Part shown: positions 18,301 to 29,071 of the stretch, piece after piece
How positions within the stretch are numbered: position 1 is the first letter of the stretch
Layout of the letters: every line of letters begins with the position of its first letter
NCBI GenBank assembly: GCA_947172415.1
Contig: OX359193.1
Location: 1,730,501-1,794,500, forward strand
Source of the DNA: Chondrosia reniformis
Taxonomy: Eukaryota; Porifera; Demospongiae; Chondrillida; Chondrillidae
DNA length: 64,000 nt
Direction of reading: 5' to 3'
Position numbers and translations under genes: made by a program
The notes under the pieces: model-generated
Told to the model about the DNA's origin: nothing
The model's input: the letters and a program-made list of their open reading frames with translations, nothing else
Databases searched by the model: none

Positions 18301-20593
18301 ATTTGGTCACAAGTGATGTCACTCTTTGTAATTAGTTCGAGAAGAAAAGAAATTAGCAGCTGGAGAATATCTTCAAACACTGATTCTTCTCCGGGGCTTC
18401 CTGATGAAGCGATCCACCCATGGAAGCACCTTGGGTAACCCTTACAGGAGGAGATACTTCTGTCTAAGCAGTGTTCTCTTTCAGTATGGAAAGGAGCCAA
18501 ATGATCCGGTAAGATAGCCTTTCCATAGGCCTTGTGTAGTAGGAATGGTATTAGTTTCGATTTCTGTGACTGTGTGTATGTTATTAGGTTATTTGGTGAA
18601 TCTTGGTCAGATTAATTAGGATCTTTGTAGTTAGATTAAGTTGCCTCTCTTACGAGTTGAATGGTACTTTCTTAATTTAGCACATGCGTAGTTTTCCGGT
18701 AAAATGGATAAGTGTTGTAGAGAAGCTAGATGGCGGGGCATACCACAAGAAAAACATGTTTCAAGTGACCATATCAGCACCTGAAAGTGAGCCAGAGGTC
18801 CTCTATCTGGAGGCTGCTGTGAGTTGAACTGACACTGAAAGTTGGCTTACCAAATGTACCACAAGTTCACTGGACCTGTCAGTGTACAGTTCCTACATAC
18901 TGTACATATGGGTAGAAATGGACCTTGTTACTAAATTCCCCTAATTGTTTACACACTGAGTACTATATGTTATGGTTTTGGAATTTTGTTTGTTTCAACT
19001 TCACTTTACATATGAATATTAAACTAATAATATTATATGGAAAACATGCTGGTTTAGTGTAGTAGATCCAGTGATTGTCATATTTCAATAATATACACTC
19101 CGTTGCTGGGGCAACCAAGGCAAATTATATTCCCCAACTGTTGTATAACTATAATAAGAGGCTCCTATTGTAGTTATACAATGCGATATCCTACTGATAA
19201 CTCAGTAAACACCTAAAGTTTGTGAAAAGCCTAGGGGCAGAGTGTATAACTATTATTTAATAATACTTATTACAATTCTTATTAGTGTTACTACTTTGCA
19301 ATGTACAAAATTTTCTGCTAAATTAAAGAAATAACCTTAGCGATTGGTAATTGTTGAGTTCCGTTAGATATCCACTTGTTCAGTGTTATTAGCTGAATAT
19401 TTACTTGTTGCATTGTTGTAAGTGTCCTTAGAGGGTCAGACCTTAAAGTTGGTTCTTGTTGATTAGGATGTGAACGAACAGAATATCTGGGTTTCTGCAC
19501 TTCGAAAGGCTTGTCTCTGCAACAGAGAAATGGACACTGTGTTTCATCCTGGTGTATACAGATCCAAGACATGGACTTGCTGCAGATCTCCTTACAAAGC
19601 TGGTAAACCATCACACAACTTGCATGAATAATCTCAAACACCCTTTTCCTTTAAGGACATGAAGGGTGACATCAATATAAGAAAATATACTGAGAATATA
19701 CTGGTTTCCCAGAGTTACTACTTAGGGAAACCCTACTGAGCTATGAGTATGGGCAGAGTTGACATTTAGACACTTTCGTACATGCTAAAAAGGCAGCAAT
19801 TAATTTTTGTTAACCTTTTTTGATTTATGATCTATGTAGATTAATGATGAGCTAGTCTTTATATCCAGTGCCGTTGCATAGTACGTATATAGAGAGGTAG
19901 TTATTTCTGTTTCTAAGCTACTCTAATGCCCCTACTATCATAGCAGGATCAAAGCTAAAGGATTTTCAAATTTCTACACAGAGCATATGCTTCAGTTATT
20001 AAACAGGGTTGGTCTGTACTGCTTTATTGGGTGCAAGATTCCCTTAAGATTCAATCTAAAATGTCAAAGTAATTTTCTCCATTGTCCATTGTGCTATTCC
20101 ACTTAGCCATTCTAAGCTTGTCCAGATAATGTTTTTACTGTTTATAGAGCCTGGATGCAGTCCAGCTCACAGAAGTGTCACTTTGGGTGATTGGAGGGAC
20201 CCCTTGGATCCTGATGTAGATGCACAAACCATATTTTCTCAGTTTAATCAGTGTGTTGACCAGCTAAAGTCAAAGTACCTCGAAGGGAAATCATCACTAA
20301 CAGCATCTTCCTCAACCCGACCTTATGGTACAATTGGACCACTGCGCACAAAGTCAGTATCAGAGCTGAGTAAAGAAAATGAATTCAAACGGACTAGTTC
20401 TGATGGAGCTGATAAGCTAATAAAAGATGAAGTATTTCAGATGGGTAGAGCTGTATCAAGCATTCGGATGCTTGAACTTGTCGGTAGGGAAAATGAAGAT
20501 GTAGCTTTCAAGGAATCTTGTTGTGAAATTTTACAAGTGATTGATAAGCTTACTTTATCTCGCTCGCAATTGGAAGAGAATTTAATGTCTTAG
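6383..20593 (+). CDS. GAP1-family Ras GTPase-activating protein (RASA2/3/4, RASAL1 type)
   Basis: Eighteen exons: 6383-6471, 6787-6840, 7306-7422, 10366-10528, 10686-10723, 10991-11072, 11253-11393, 13099-13196, 14295-14415, 14743-14893, 15439-15604, 16415-16622, 16856-16993, 17340-17481, 18336-18508, 18681-18818, 19467-19602, 20148-20593. Every junction keeps phase and the sum is 2601 nt (866 aa), in the usual 800-850 aa range of the family. Domain order: C2A (about 15-115), C2B (142-260), RasGAP (261-570), PH (570-690), BTK zinc motif ([10 protein letters not shown], then CC and a later GC, about 695-723) and a Ser-rich tail. RasGAP signatures are [11 protein letters not shown], whose Arg is the arginine finger, and [13 protein letters not shown]. 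The protein should stimulate GTP hydrolysis by Ras at membranes under calcium or phosphoinositide control. Which vertebrate paralogue it matches best cannot be settled by eye. The intron after 16622 starts with GC, not GT. Confidence 0.93.
7424..7467. repeat. TACG/TATG simple repeat
   Basis: Alternating tacgta and tatg units directly after the splice donor of RasGAP exon 3. Similar TACGTA-rich tracts occur in many introns of the window. Confidence 0.7.
8641..9719. mobile_element. TA-flanked MITE with internal 41-bp satellite
   Basis: Left end CTGTAAAACCCTCAATATTA (8641 on) and the reverse complement of the right end (9697-9719) match over 23 bp with one mismatch, and both ends are flanked by TA (8639-8640 and 9720-9721), as expected of Tc1/mariner-type insertion. 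There is no coding sequence. About 130 bp of left sequence is followed by about 22 copies of a 41-bp unit (about 8775-9690). Confidence 0.85.
8775..9690. repeat. 41-bp tandem array inside the MITE, about 22 copies
   Basis: Unit contains cgctaactataatgg, gctaataagtcatat and agggtaaaa. Copies differ mainly at the C/T and A/G of 'gac/gat' and 'acgc/acac'. The gctaac and gctaat words also occur in the subterminal part of the host element (8668-8730), suggesting the satellite grew from subterminal sequence. Confidence 0.92.
10082..10312 (-). repeat. Dispersed hammerhead-like repeat, copy 1
   Basis: Reverse-orientation copy in RasGAP intron 3. It reads on the minus strand from GGATTCACAGAAGATCAAGA-like sequence through GGTGGAATTCCCAGAAAC to the GTTCCCC(TA)AGG end. 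The catalytic-core position reads CTGGTGA instead of CTGATGA. A degenerate relative lies at about 9740-9860. Confidence 0.8.
10755..10955. repeat. About 37-bp tandem repeat, 5 copies
   Basis: Units of the form gtatatcaatgtaggtctat then ctcctatatacatacac in the intron between RasGAP exons 5 and 6. Confidence 0.8.
11636..11985. repeat. 25-bp minisatellite, about 13 copies
   Basis: Unit tagctagccctggagtacat then agata, with variant units (gattagtatatagatt) near the right end, in the intron between RasGAP exons 7 and 8. Confidence 0.9.
12610..12917. mobile_element. Possible small inverted-repeat element
   Basis: Left edge gtagcctggtgctcaaaagg (about 12613) is roughly mirrored by a right edge holding gaaaaggggggtgc and ccccagcctacgg. 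A related gtgcccccctt/gcacccccttt sequence lies at 23545-23600 before the sulfotransferase gene. The ends are imperfect and no target duplication was confirmed. Confidence 0.4.
13715..14144. repeat. 36-bp minisatellite, about 12 copies
   Basis: Unit ggattgcaatgtccggtctg then gacaacggacccataa, with G/A variants. Because 36 is divisible by three and units lack stops, five frames stay open for about 150 codons; these are not genes. It lies in the intron between RasGAP exons 8 and 9. Confidence 0.95.
14490..14665 (-). repeat. Dispersed hammerhead-like repeat, copy 2
   Basis: Reverse-orientation copy in the intron after RasGAP exon 9. On the minus strand it shows CTGATGAAGGG, then TTCCCAGAAAT and GCTGTCTGACCC; flanking GGGTTA can pair with TGACCC as a stem. 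Confidence 0.8.
17815..18153. mobile_element. 339-bp non-autonomous inverted-repeat element
   Basis: Ends ACTAGTCTGGCT and AGCCAGACTAGT are perfect inverted repeats. A second inverted pair lies inside: AGAAAGTAGGGTCTAGCAGA on the left and its complement on the right. No coding potential. It lies in the intron between RasGAP exons 14 and 15. Confidence 0.75.
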
Positions 20594-20883
20594 TGTATGT
20601 GGCACATTTTGTACTGCACATCAAATCATTGAATTCAATAAACTATTTATTTTGGTAGGACATTTGTAAGTTTTATCATAATAGAAACTGTGTATGTATG
20701 TATGTATGTATGTAGATATTATAATATTTCAATTCTAATATTGTGTATTGTGTTATAACATTATGACGTAATACTCACACCGGATTTATGAAAGTTGTGG
20801 TTGACTTTATCGCTAGTCATATCCGAAAAACAAAGTGCCGAAAGTTCGGAGCGTCCGCGATTCTTTCTTCGATCCTGAGAAAA
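20594..20883. other. Short intergenic region before the subtilase
   Basis: Holds the RasGAP 3' end, a (TATG)n tract at about 20693-20714, and the subtilase promoter or 5' UTR. An upstream in-frame ATG at 20788 would add 32 residues in front of the signal peptide and is not preferred. Confidence 0.5.
20637..20642 (+). terminator. Poly(A) signal of the RasGAP gene
   Basis: AATAAA 44 bases after the RasGAP stop codon, followed by a T-rich stretch. Confidence 0.65.
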
Positions 20884-23321
20884 ATGTGTAGTAAGAAATT
20901 AACTTTATTGTCATTTCTGATCCACTTTCTCTGCCATTTTGGACTGGCAGTATGGGAGGACTCGATACGTCACCTCTCGGTTAGAGACGCGGATCTCCAT
21001 GACCCAGCTTTCGGTATAGGGAGCATCCAGGAATATTACAGAGATGTGTTTGATACAAAGAATTGGGGCGTCGATGACGAACAAATACACGCCGAGAGCG
21101 TTACATTTGAAAGGATTGTGCCAGGGAGGTACGCGGTTGTGTTTAAAGCAGATGTACCAGATGGTGTTATAGAAAAAACAGTCGATCTGTTAACGAATGC
21201 GCACCAGCGAACTGATGGAAAGTTGAAGGCGACTCATTTCATGCACATAAAGCACGCGGCTAAAGGTTTTTTTGCGACCTTGAGCAAGCAACTTGTTAAA
21301 GTGGTAAGTTGGAAGGTGCTAGCTAACGAGTCCTGTGACGGTGCGAGTTTATAACTCGTGATCAGAAGACTGTTGGGGAGACTTAATTTTACTGTATTGC
21401 GTATCAGTTAGTTGGGATGCATTCCATGCACTGGACCTGGATTTCTAAAGTGTTGTGCCTATATATATCTATTGTTGTCACAGACTTCTGTACAGTTGAA
21501 AGTCATGTCCTATGCTGTTGCTTTTATGCATGAATGGTCTCTTGTAAGTCCACTTCCTCATAGAATGCATCCATTATGATCACAATGAGGCCTTTGATTG
21601 AATAAGGCTAATGTCTTGGTCGCTGAAGGAAATACTATTGTCATTAACTCTTCCATATTATGTGTGAACGTACAATGAGTAATTTTATTTGGAAGCCGTA
21701 GTTTACTATTTGTCAAAACGTCAAAGCTCTACATATACGCATCTATGTCTGTATGTCTATCTAAGCATTCACCAAGGCAACCTGTGTTGCCCTGATGATG
21801 TAAGGTTACCGGATGAGTTGGGATGTAGTTCATAAAGTTATTTTTGAGGTGCATGGTTTCTACCAGTAGCATTTAGAGACACGTACAACTGTCATCTAGT
21901 GTGTTTGCCTTTTCTAGGCTAAGTCCTACCTTTGTGATGAGTGACGCAATGTAAAATGGCAGAGCAGAGAACCATTGTCCACTGCATTCTTTGTGTGTAT
22001 GTGAATCTTTTATTAATATTGCTTACTGCTTCAATCTACCATTGAGGAATGTTTTACTGTACTGTATCTCTTTCTCTGTGTAGCTTGAAGATCATCCCCA
22101 TGTGGAGTTTATTGAACCCAATGTGGTCTTTCGGCACTATGTTTCAGCAGAGGGAACTATAATGAAGAGGTCTTCTGATGAAGAACCTCAAGGTACTATT
22201 CAGTGGGATTTAGACAGAGTTGACAATCGGCATAGAATATACGACAACTCATATTCGCCCGTGGCAACAGGCAAGGGTGTCGATGTGTATATTATTGACA
22301 CAGGCATCTACACAAAACACAAAGACTTTGGAGGGAGAGCCAAGTATTCAGGACTTGATGTTATAGATGATCTTACGGGCTCCCATCAGCAGGGAATGGA
22401 TTGCAATGGTCATGGGACTCACGTGGCAGGGACTGTTGGTGGAAAGACTTTTGGGGTTGCCAAGGATACCAACCTGTACAGTCTCCGAGCTTTGGACTGT
22501 AGTGGTACGGGATCAGTTGATGGCATTGCTGTGGCTATGGATCATGTCATTGCCAAACACCAAGTGGACAGTTCTAGGCCCAAAGTCATTTCTCTCTCCT
22601 TGGGCATCAAAAAGAATGTGCTTCTTAATACGGCTATCAAGAAGGCTGTGGACTCAGGAATTGTTGTGTCTTCTGCAGCTGGAAATCAAGCTGGTGATTC
22701 GTGTTTATACTCCCCAGCGTCTTCACTAGTGGGTCTCTCCATCTCAGCAACTGATTCACACGATAAGATTCCATCCTTCTCCAACACTGGTGCCTGTGTT
22801 GACATGTTTGCACCTGGTTATCACATAGTCAGTACAAGCAACGTTTGTGATACTTGTACTCGAACAAAAAGTGGAACATCAATGGCTAACCCTCACGTAG
22901 TGGGAGGAGCTGCTATTGTTTTAGAGGTACAGATAGTCTTAAAATTTCAACATACCTTTACAAAGTAACTAAGGATTTGTTCATGAGGGTGTAGATACTT
23001 AGGTGTTTACAGTGTTTAATGATATATTAATCTAACAGCTAATATTTATGGAACTAACAACTTAAGACTTAACAGATCATTTATGTATATAATTTAAGTT
23101 GCTTCACTTTGACTCTCCATTGTATAATTTCATTCTAGCTCAATCCAAATGCAAGCCCTAAAGAGGTCAAGGAGAAACTTTTGCAATGGTCAACAAAGGG
23201 ATCTGTAAACATGGAAGGACTAAATGACAACCTAAAGAAAGTGACACCAAATAGGCTCTTATTTATACCAACTGTCAAAGCTTATGATCAAATGGTTAAC
23301 CAATTTGCAGCTCAGAATTAG
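20884..23321 (+). CDS. Secreted subtilisin-like serine protease (proteinase K family)
   Basis: Exons 20884-21303, 22084-22926 and 23139-23321, all phase 0, giving 481 aa. The ATG at 20884 is chosen because it is followed at once by a hydrophobic signal peptide (LTLLSFLIHFLCHFGLA). An inhibitor_I9 propeptide spans about residues 70-158 (RYAVVFKADVPDG to VEFIEPNVVF). The S8 catalytic triad is visible: Asp about 212 (IIDTGI), His about 250 (GHGTHVAG) and Ser about 406 (GTSMANPHV), with oxyanion-hole Asn about 341 (AAGN). The proteinase K/PCSK9-like subgroup follows from I9 plus a peptidase S8 without a P-domain. It should be secreted or lysosomal and mature by propeptide cleavage. The residue after GTSMA is Asn where Thr is usual. 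Specific substrates cannot be inferred. Confidence 0.94.
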
Positions 23322-23708
23322 ACATTATTTCTGAGACATAATGTGTGCATAGTCTTAACTTATTTTCTTTTAGTGTGCTATAATACACTCTTTGATTCAT
23401 TAATTTTTTGAAGTACACTGGAGATATATTTGACAAACAACAATGTATGTACATAGAGCTGGGCTGGAGCATAAAATATATACTCAATTTAAAGTAGTGA
23501 AGTGTGGTAGTAATCTCGCTTATAGGTAGGTTTGGTCGAAAAAAAAACCGTGCCCCCCTTCAGTGTATTTTCAATGAACTTTTTTGCACCCCCTTTTAAT
23601 TCTATCCACAAACCCACTTGACATCATCAAATAAATAAATATGGAGGCGGTCTGGTACGCGTACGGTGGGTGTATCGGGCAATGTAGACATCTATAGTGT
23701 AGACTACA
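23322..23708. other. Intergenic region before the sulfotransferase
   Basis: No gene seen. Around 23540-23600 are C-rich fragments (gtgcccccctt, gcaccccctttt) resembling the element at 12610-12917. The sulfotransferase promoter must lie here. Confidence 0.5.
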
Positions 23709-24878
23709 ATGGCTGGTCTAAAAGTGACCTCAAAACGGATCCTCTTGTTTCTGTTAATAATCTTTCTTTTTGAGCTTGCCTACCTTACCATTCTACCAAC
23801 AAGTCCATGGATGGAAATACGGACATTAAATGTCGAATCGTCCCACAAGAGCAAGGAACAGAAAAAGGCATGGATTGATGTAGCGATCAAACGTAACTTT
23901 CTGAAAGAAGTAGTATCCACTTCAGTACCTGATAGCAGGCTAGAGAAGAATACCCTTACTCTTAGAGGAGATGAAATACAATTCGACCACTTTTACTGCA
24001 AGTCGGTCGCAGTTTCCCAAAGCGAACAACACGAAGGTTGCCCCTCTTTATTTATTATTGGAACACGCAAAGGAGGGACCACTTCACTCATCAATTATCT
24101 TTCTAAGCATCCTGATTTTAGGGCGGCTAATCCAGGAGGTGGTTTAAGGAGCGGAGAAACTTTCTTTTTTAATCGAATTAATGATACGTCAAACACCTCA
24201 ACGTGGAGAAAGTATTTGAGCAAATTTCCGAATGATGCCTATGCTAGTCTTAGCGGAGAAAGTACTGTTTCCTATTCTACCAATTGTCTCGTCCCTAATC
24301 GGATTCAAAGGGCTTGTGGTAGCAAGGCTAAGATTGTCTATTTGCTGAGAAACCCATATCGAAGGTTTGAATCCCATTACTTGATGAGAGCAGGAACAAG
24401 TAAGAAAGCAAAATCTGACATCAATGCTATGTTTGAGGCAGAGTGGAAAAAGCTACTAGCTGCTCTTGGAAATCGTTATAATTTCAACCAGCAAATAGAC
24501 CATATGTCACAGACTTTAGAATTAAACTGTGCAGTGTCAGGTATTATACCGAATTTGCTATATGAAGGTCTGTATTCTGTATTCCTTGCAAACTGGCTTT
24601 GTGTCTGGCCGGCTGAGAACATCTTAATCATAAATAGTGAAGAATTTTTCAAAGCACCTGGTAAGATTGTAAATCAAGTATTGCTTTTCCTTGGCCTTGA
24701 TAAATTGAGTGACGAGACTTTGTCAGCTGTCACTTCAACTGTTTACAATAAGGGTATCCAAAGTAAGAATATTTCAATGAACAGCAGAAATAGGATGCTG
24801 ATACAGAATTTGTATGAACCCTTTAATAAGAACTTGCTTGATTTGTTACAATGGTCTTCTGTAGATTGGAATTATTGA
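23709..24878 (+). CDS. Golgi-type heparan/carbohydrate sulfotransferase, intronless
   Basis: Single open frame of 389 aa. Short cytoplasmic N-terminus, then one transmembrane anchor (about 10-30, ILLFLLIIFLFELAYLTIL), a stem, and a luminal Sulfotransfer_1 domain. The 5'-phosphosulfate-binding loop is IIGTRKGGTTSL (about 116-127) and the 3'-phosphate-binding segment is YLLRNPYRRFESHY (about 211-224). These are the PAPS-binding sites of type II membrane sulfotransferases, including the HS3ST/NDST group and CHST enzymes. The protein should transfer sulfate from PAPS to a glycan in the Golgi; acceptor and position cannot be told from sequence. Absence of introns while neighbours have several could mean retrocopy origin or lineage expansion. 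Confidence 0.9.
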   Translation: MAGLKVTSKRILLFLLIIFLFELAYLTILPTSPWMEIRTLNVESSHKSKEQKKAWIDVAIKRNFLKEVVSTSVPDSRLEKNTLTLRGDEIQFDHFYCKSVAVSQSEQHEGCPSLFIIGTRKGGTTSLINYLSKHPDFRAANPGGGLRSGETFFFNRINDTSNTSTWRKYLSKFPNDAYASLSGESTVSYSTNCLVPNRIQRACGSKAKIVYLLRNPYRRFESHYLMRAGTSKKAKSDINAMFEAEWKKLLAALGNRYNFNQQIDHMSQTLELNCAVSGIIPNLLYEGLYSVFLANWLCVWPAENILIINSEEFFKAPGKIVNQVLLFLGLDKLSDETLSAVTSTVYNKGIQSKNISMNSRNRMLIQNLYEPFNKNLLDLLQWSSVDWNY

Positions 24879-25027
24879 TTTAAGATGGTTTTTAAATTAA
24901 TACTTGTTATTTTTATGTGACTGTATTTGTGAAACATTTTAAGGCTGCACCAACTTGTCATTGAACACAAATTGGTTCAGGTCTCTGCATACATATATTA
25001 AGACATATTTGCTATCATGTAATTGAA

Positions 25028-25538
25028 AAAAAGGGTAGCATGTTGGTCCACCACAAGGGTAGCATGTTGGTCCACCACAAGGGTAGTATGTTGGTCCACC
25101 ACAAGGTAGTATGTTGATCCACCACAAGGGTAGTATGTTGGTCCACCACAAGGTAGTATGTTGGTCCACCACAAGGGCAGTATGTTGGTCCACCACAAGG
25201 TAGTATGTTGGTCCACCACAAGGGCAGTATGTTGGTCCACCACAAGGTAGTATGTTGGTCCACCACAAGGGCAGTATGTTGGTCCACCACAAGGGTAGTA
25301 TGTTGGTCCACCACAAGGGCAGTATGTTGGTCCACCACAAGGGTAGTATGTTGGTCCTCCACAAGGTAGTATGTTGGTCCACCACAAGGGTAGTATGTTG
25401 GTCCACCACAAGGGTAGTATGTTGGTCCACCACAAGGGTAGTATGTTGGTCCACCACAAGGGTAGTATGTTGGTCCACCACAAGGGTAGTATGTTGGTCC
25501 ACCACAAGGGTAGTATGTTGGTCCACCACAAGGGTATC
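25028..25538. repeat. 24-bp minisatellite, about 21 copies
   Basis: Unit agggtagtatgttggtccac then caca, with 23-bp variants lacking one G. It yields long repeat peptides in several frames on both strands, which are artefacts. It begins 150 bases after the sulfotransferase stop. Confidence 0.95.
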
Positions 25539-25859
25539 ACTCTGACTTACCACTGCTGCACATGAGAACATCATTGATCTGCTCCAAACTTAGATGAATA
25601 TGAGCAAGAGGTATATTTGTATGTATTTTTGTGTGTTTTAATGTATATATATATGCAAGAGGTAAAGAGTTAATTATAAATACTTGAATTGAAACATATA
25701 ATATATGTTAAGCTTAATGTATGGGGAGAGATAAGGTAAATATGAGTAGAAATCAAAAACTTTGTATATTTATTATAATTTCCAATGTTTTAAATTTTTC
25801 CTAAGTAAATTGTAAGAGTAAAATATAGTCTACATCCTGTAAAAAGTTTTTCCTGAATT

Positions 25860-26630
25860 CTCTTCAATATTATCACAACGAGAAAAAAAAGAAAAAAACG
25901 ACCCAAGCGTGTTTGGATCCTATGGGTTCCCAGACCCTTCAACAAATATCGCGATATGCCAACGATAAGGAAAAAAGAGAAAAACGTCCATTCTCAGTGG
26001 GTTACAACAAATATCGCGATATACTGACGATAAGAAAAAAGAAAAACTAGTCACGTTAGCCAGCGGAGACTGCTGTTATCGTCGAGCACCACGAGGAGGT
26101 GTGACTTGGATTTTTGCTCGACGCAGGGAGTTCACGTTACCATCCACAATGCGAGCCGTCCTTCCATCGCTGGTCGTCTGGGGCCAGGATCGTTGGTAAC
26201 GTCTAACTGGTGCAGTTTCGGCTTTGGTAGTCACGGAGTGACAGAACCGGCCTTATCCCTCCCCGGGTTCCGTTGTATCGATAAATCGATAATTGGTGAG
26301 CACATCCCCATGGCACCAACCGATACAGGGCAGCTACGGAACCTAGACATTGCCAAGCACTGGGATAGCACTGGGGTTTGATTTGATGACTGATGATGAT
26401 AAACTATTTGCCATTCTGGATCAAGGATGCAAGCATCACTCAATCCTTAAGATTATTTTGAAGATGTGGACTGCTAGATTTAGTTGACCTTTTTGATTGA
26501 TGACTTAATGTTTTGTTGAACTGATTTATTTGTCATGATGTATTGGTGTGTGCCTCATAGGACAGTTTGTCCTAGTGCTATGAATGTGGCACGTTAAATA
26601 ATAATAATAATAATAATAATATACTTATAT
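25860..26630 (+). mobile_element. Possible retroelement 3' fragment with AAT-repeat tail
   Basis: A moderately GC-rich island in AT-rich DNA that ends with ggacagtttgtcctagtgct, gaatgtggcacgtt and then (aataat)n at about 26597-26622, the layout of many LINE 3' ends. Upstream are two copies of acaaatatcgcgatat (25941 and 26007). No reverse transcriptase motif was found, so only a tail would remain. Confidence 0.4.
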
Positions 26631-26939
26631 ATTAATATAAATGTAATATAATCTTGACAGTGCTTAACCACTTTTGTATACACTTTAATAGCTCACTTTT
26701 TGTGTACCGGTACCGGCACTTTAACGCAATATATTCCGTTACCGGTACCGGTACTCTAGCCACTGCGTATTATAAATGGCCTACTGTAAGAAGGACATAT
26801 CTCATAAACTAGAAAACTTTCAATGATTTTTTATCCATGTGTATATGCACTGTATAGTACTTCATTGTTGTTGAAGTATTATCTATCTATATAAAATATA
26901 TTGATGTGGTTAAAGTGAAATTTCACCAATCGACAGCCA

Positions 26940-27290
26940 ATGAAACTCCAAAGAAAAAAAGTTGGGCCATACCGAACGCTACCATCCACGACGCTCAGAG
27001 ACCGGGATAAGTGGTAACGTTCAGCTTATCGAATCTGCTGAAGCAAATTACTGCCGAGTTGAGCTTTGGGTGTCACTTGCGTGAGAAGAACCAGTTCTTC
27101 TCGATATGGCCGACTCATATGAATCCTAAGATATCAGATGCCAATCCCACATTACGTGGAACACCCCCAAGCCCCCCCCCCCGAAATCCGGATTATTGGG
27201 AGCACATCTCTATGGCACCAGTCGATTAGGAGACAGCTTCAGAGTCTAAGCACTACCAACCACTATGGGAACCGCTACCACCATAGAGAT
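26940..27290. repeat. Diverged second copy of the 26.1-kb segment
   Basis: Shares blocks in the same order with 26110-26380: accatccac, ggtaacgt, and gagcacatc(c/t)c(c/t)atggcacca followed by a short Cys/Asp-rich stretch. A C-run (about 27173-27182) interrupts it. It may be another fragment of the same repeat family. Confidence 0.45.
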
Positions 27291-27439
27291 GTGTCCAGGT
27301 AGGTCTACTATATAAGGTTTCGCGCTTCTATTTAAGTAAACGTTTTCCCCAAGAAAACAGTTGTGGTTGACGCTTTTTTCGTTATTTCAAGATCAGTGAA
27401 TTGTTTCAAGCATGTTTAAACACATACGCAGTACTATTG

Positions 27440-27725
27440 GTTCATTTCGAAACTGGGAAAAGCGGAAAAATCCTGTATGTAAGTGTCTTGATAGGTTGAG
27501 GAGAACGACTTTTCTAGTCCCAGGTATCTTCGAGAAATCGTCAATATTATTTCACTTTTATTCCAGACAGGTGAGTCGTTCAAAGCAATTTCACATGTAC
27601 ACTCACATGCAGTTTTAGTGGCCCATCTAAAAATGAGAAAAATGGATAACAACCTGTATGTGTCTTGGTGAACGAAGGAGAACGACTTTTCATGATGCAG
27701 AAATTTGGAGATATAGCGCAAGATC
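27440..27725. repeat. Imperfect tandem duplication
   Basis: Two segments, about 27460-27545 and 27625-27720, share ctgtatgt, gtgtcttg, gaggagaacgacttttc and a gatatcg/agatatagcg end. No known gene product. Confidence 0.4.
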
Positions 27726-27779
27726 CGATATTTATCACCAGTACGATATTAATATCTGTTATCGATTTCGATCTAGGCA

Positions 27780-29071
27780 ATGTAACAGTGTAATGTAGGG
27801 CAAATATGAGTAAAAATCAAACTTTCCAAAACTCATTGATTGTATATGCATACTTGATAGATGTCTGTTAATACTGAGACTAAGTCACAGCCTCATATCT
27901 TTCCATTTGATAGAGTTACATAACTAACTGTACAAAAATTATAGTATATATAATGAGGAGAACATACATACATGTATTACAAAGCTATATATGTATAAGC
28001 CATTCAGTTCCAGTTTTTCCAGTATTTAAATTGGTACTTTCTGCATAGATTTACTGTGTAGCCACCAACATTGAATTTCAAACAATTCGAAATTGATATT
28101 AAAAGTTTGAATACCGTATCGGAGGAATTCATTTATTTCAAAATATATGATGTCGAAAGTATGACTAAAGTACAAAAGAAGTCAAAAATCCTATCAATTT
28201 GTGCTATGGCATTTTGTGAGAAGAGGTATATATCAGGCTGTTTTGTCAAATTTGCTTTTAGACTTAGTATGCTTTCATAACAAGAATTGTCAAGCTAAAT
28301 TTCCAACCACTTTTACTTTTCTGCTGAGCCAATTGTGTTGCAAGTATCAGTGGATTCACAGTGTCATTATCATTTTTCAGATTTAGCACTGATTTCAGTT
28401 TTTGATATTCAAAAGGGCAATTTGGACTTGTGGTTTGCTCATTATTAAGAAATCAAAGGAAATCCATGCACGTCAGCATAGTCACTGTATAGATATAATC
28501 AATTTCAATTTCAAAATAATTGATCATAGTTCATAAGAAAGGTGAGAAAACTATAATTTAACACACATTGTAGTGAAATTTTATCATTTGAGAACACATT
28601 ACTGAAAATTCTTAGAAGTTATGTTATTTAAAAATGAAACAAAAATCACTTTCTTTATGTACATATAGTTTTCACAATGATCATGCATGTGTACAATACT
28701 TGCAAAGGAATGTAATGTAAAAATCATGCATTTAGGTACGTAACTATGATACCAGCTGGTTCAATAATAAATATATATTCTGAGAGTACAGTAGTCTACA
28801 TGGTTGCAGCTAGCACAGATATCTCCCTGGCCAGCAAACTGCAGCACCTGTTCACTCTTTACAGAGATTATAAGCTAGTGTCATTACCATTCCAGCACTT
28901 TTTTGGCAGAATATTGAGTTTGGCAATAATATATACATTATAATAACATTCCCAATATATACACTGATAATAAGGTTTGACTGTACATATGCATAATGGT
29001 ATTAAAGGATTTAAAAGTTATAGAAAGACTGAACTTCAATCTGAACGTGTATGACATGCTATAAATTGCTG
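27780..29071. other. AT-rich intergenic region
   Basis: No recognised gene or RNA. Open frames are short and of low complexity. The first part (aaatatgagtaaaaatcaaa, about 27802) resembles 25738-25760, hinting that a larger repeat frames the 25.7-27.8 kb region. Confidence 0.4.

Noticed and set aside
20788..20883. Upstream ATG for the subtilase
   Set aside because: It would place 32 basic residues before the signal peptide; the ATG at 20884 gives a normal secretory start.
24939..25574. Long repeat peptides (TNILPLWW and similar) on both strands
   Set aside because: Produced by the 24-bp minisatellite; not a gene.
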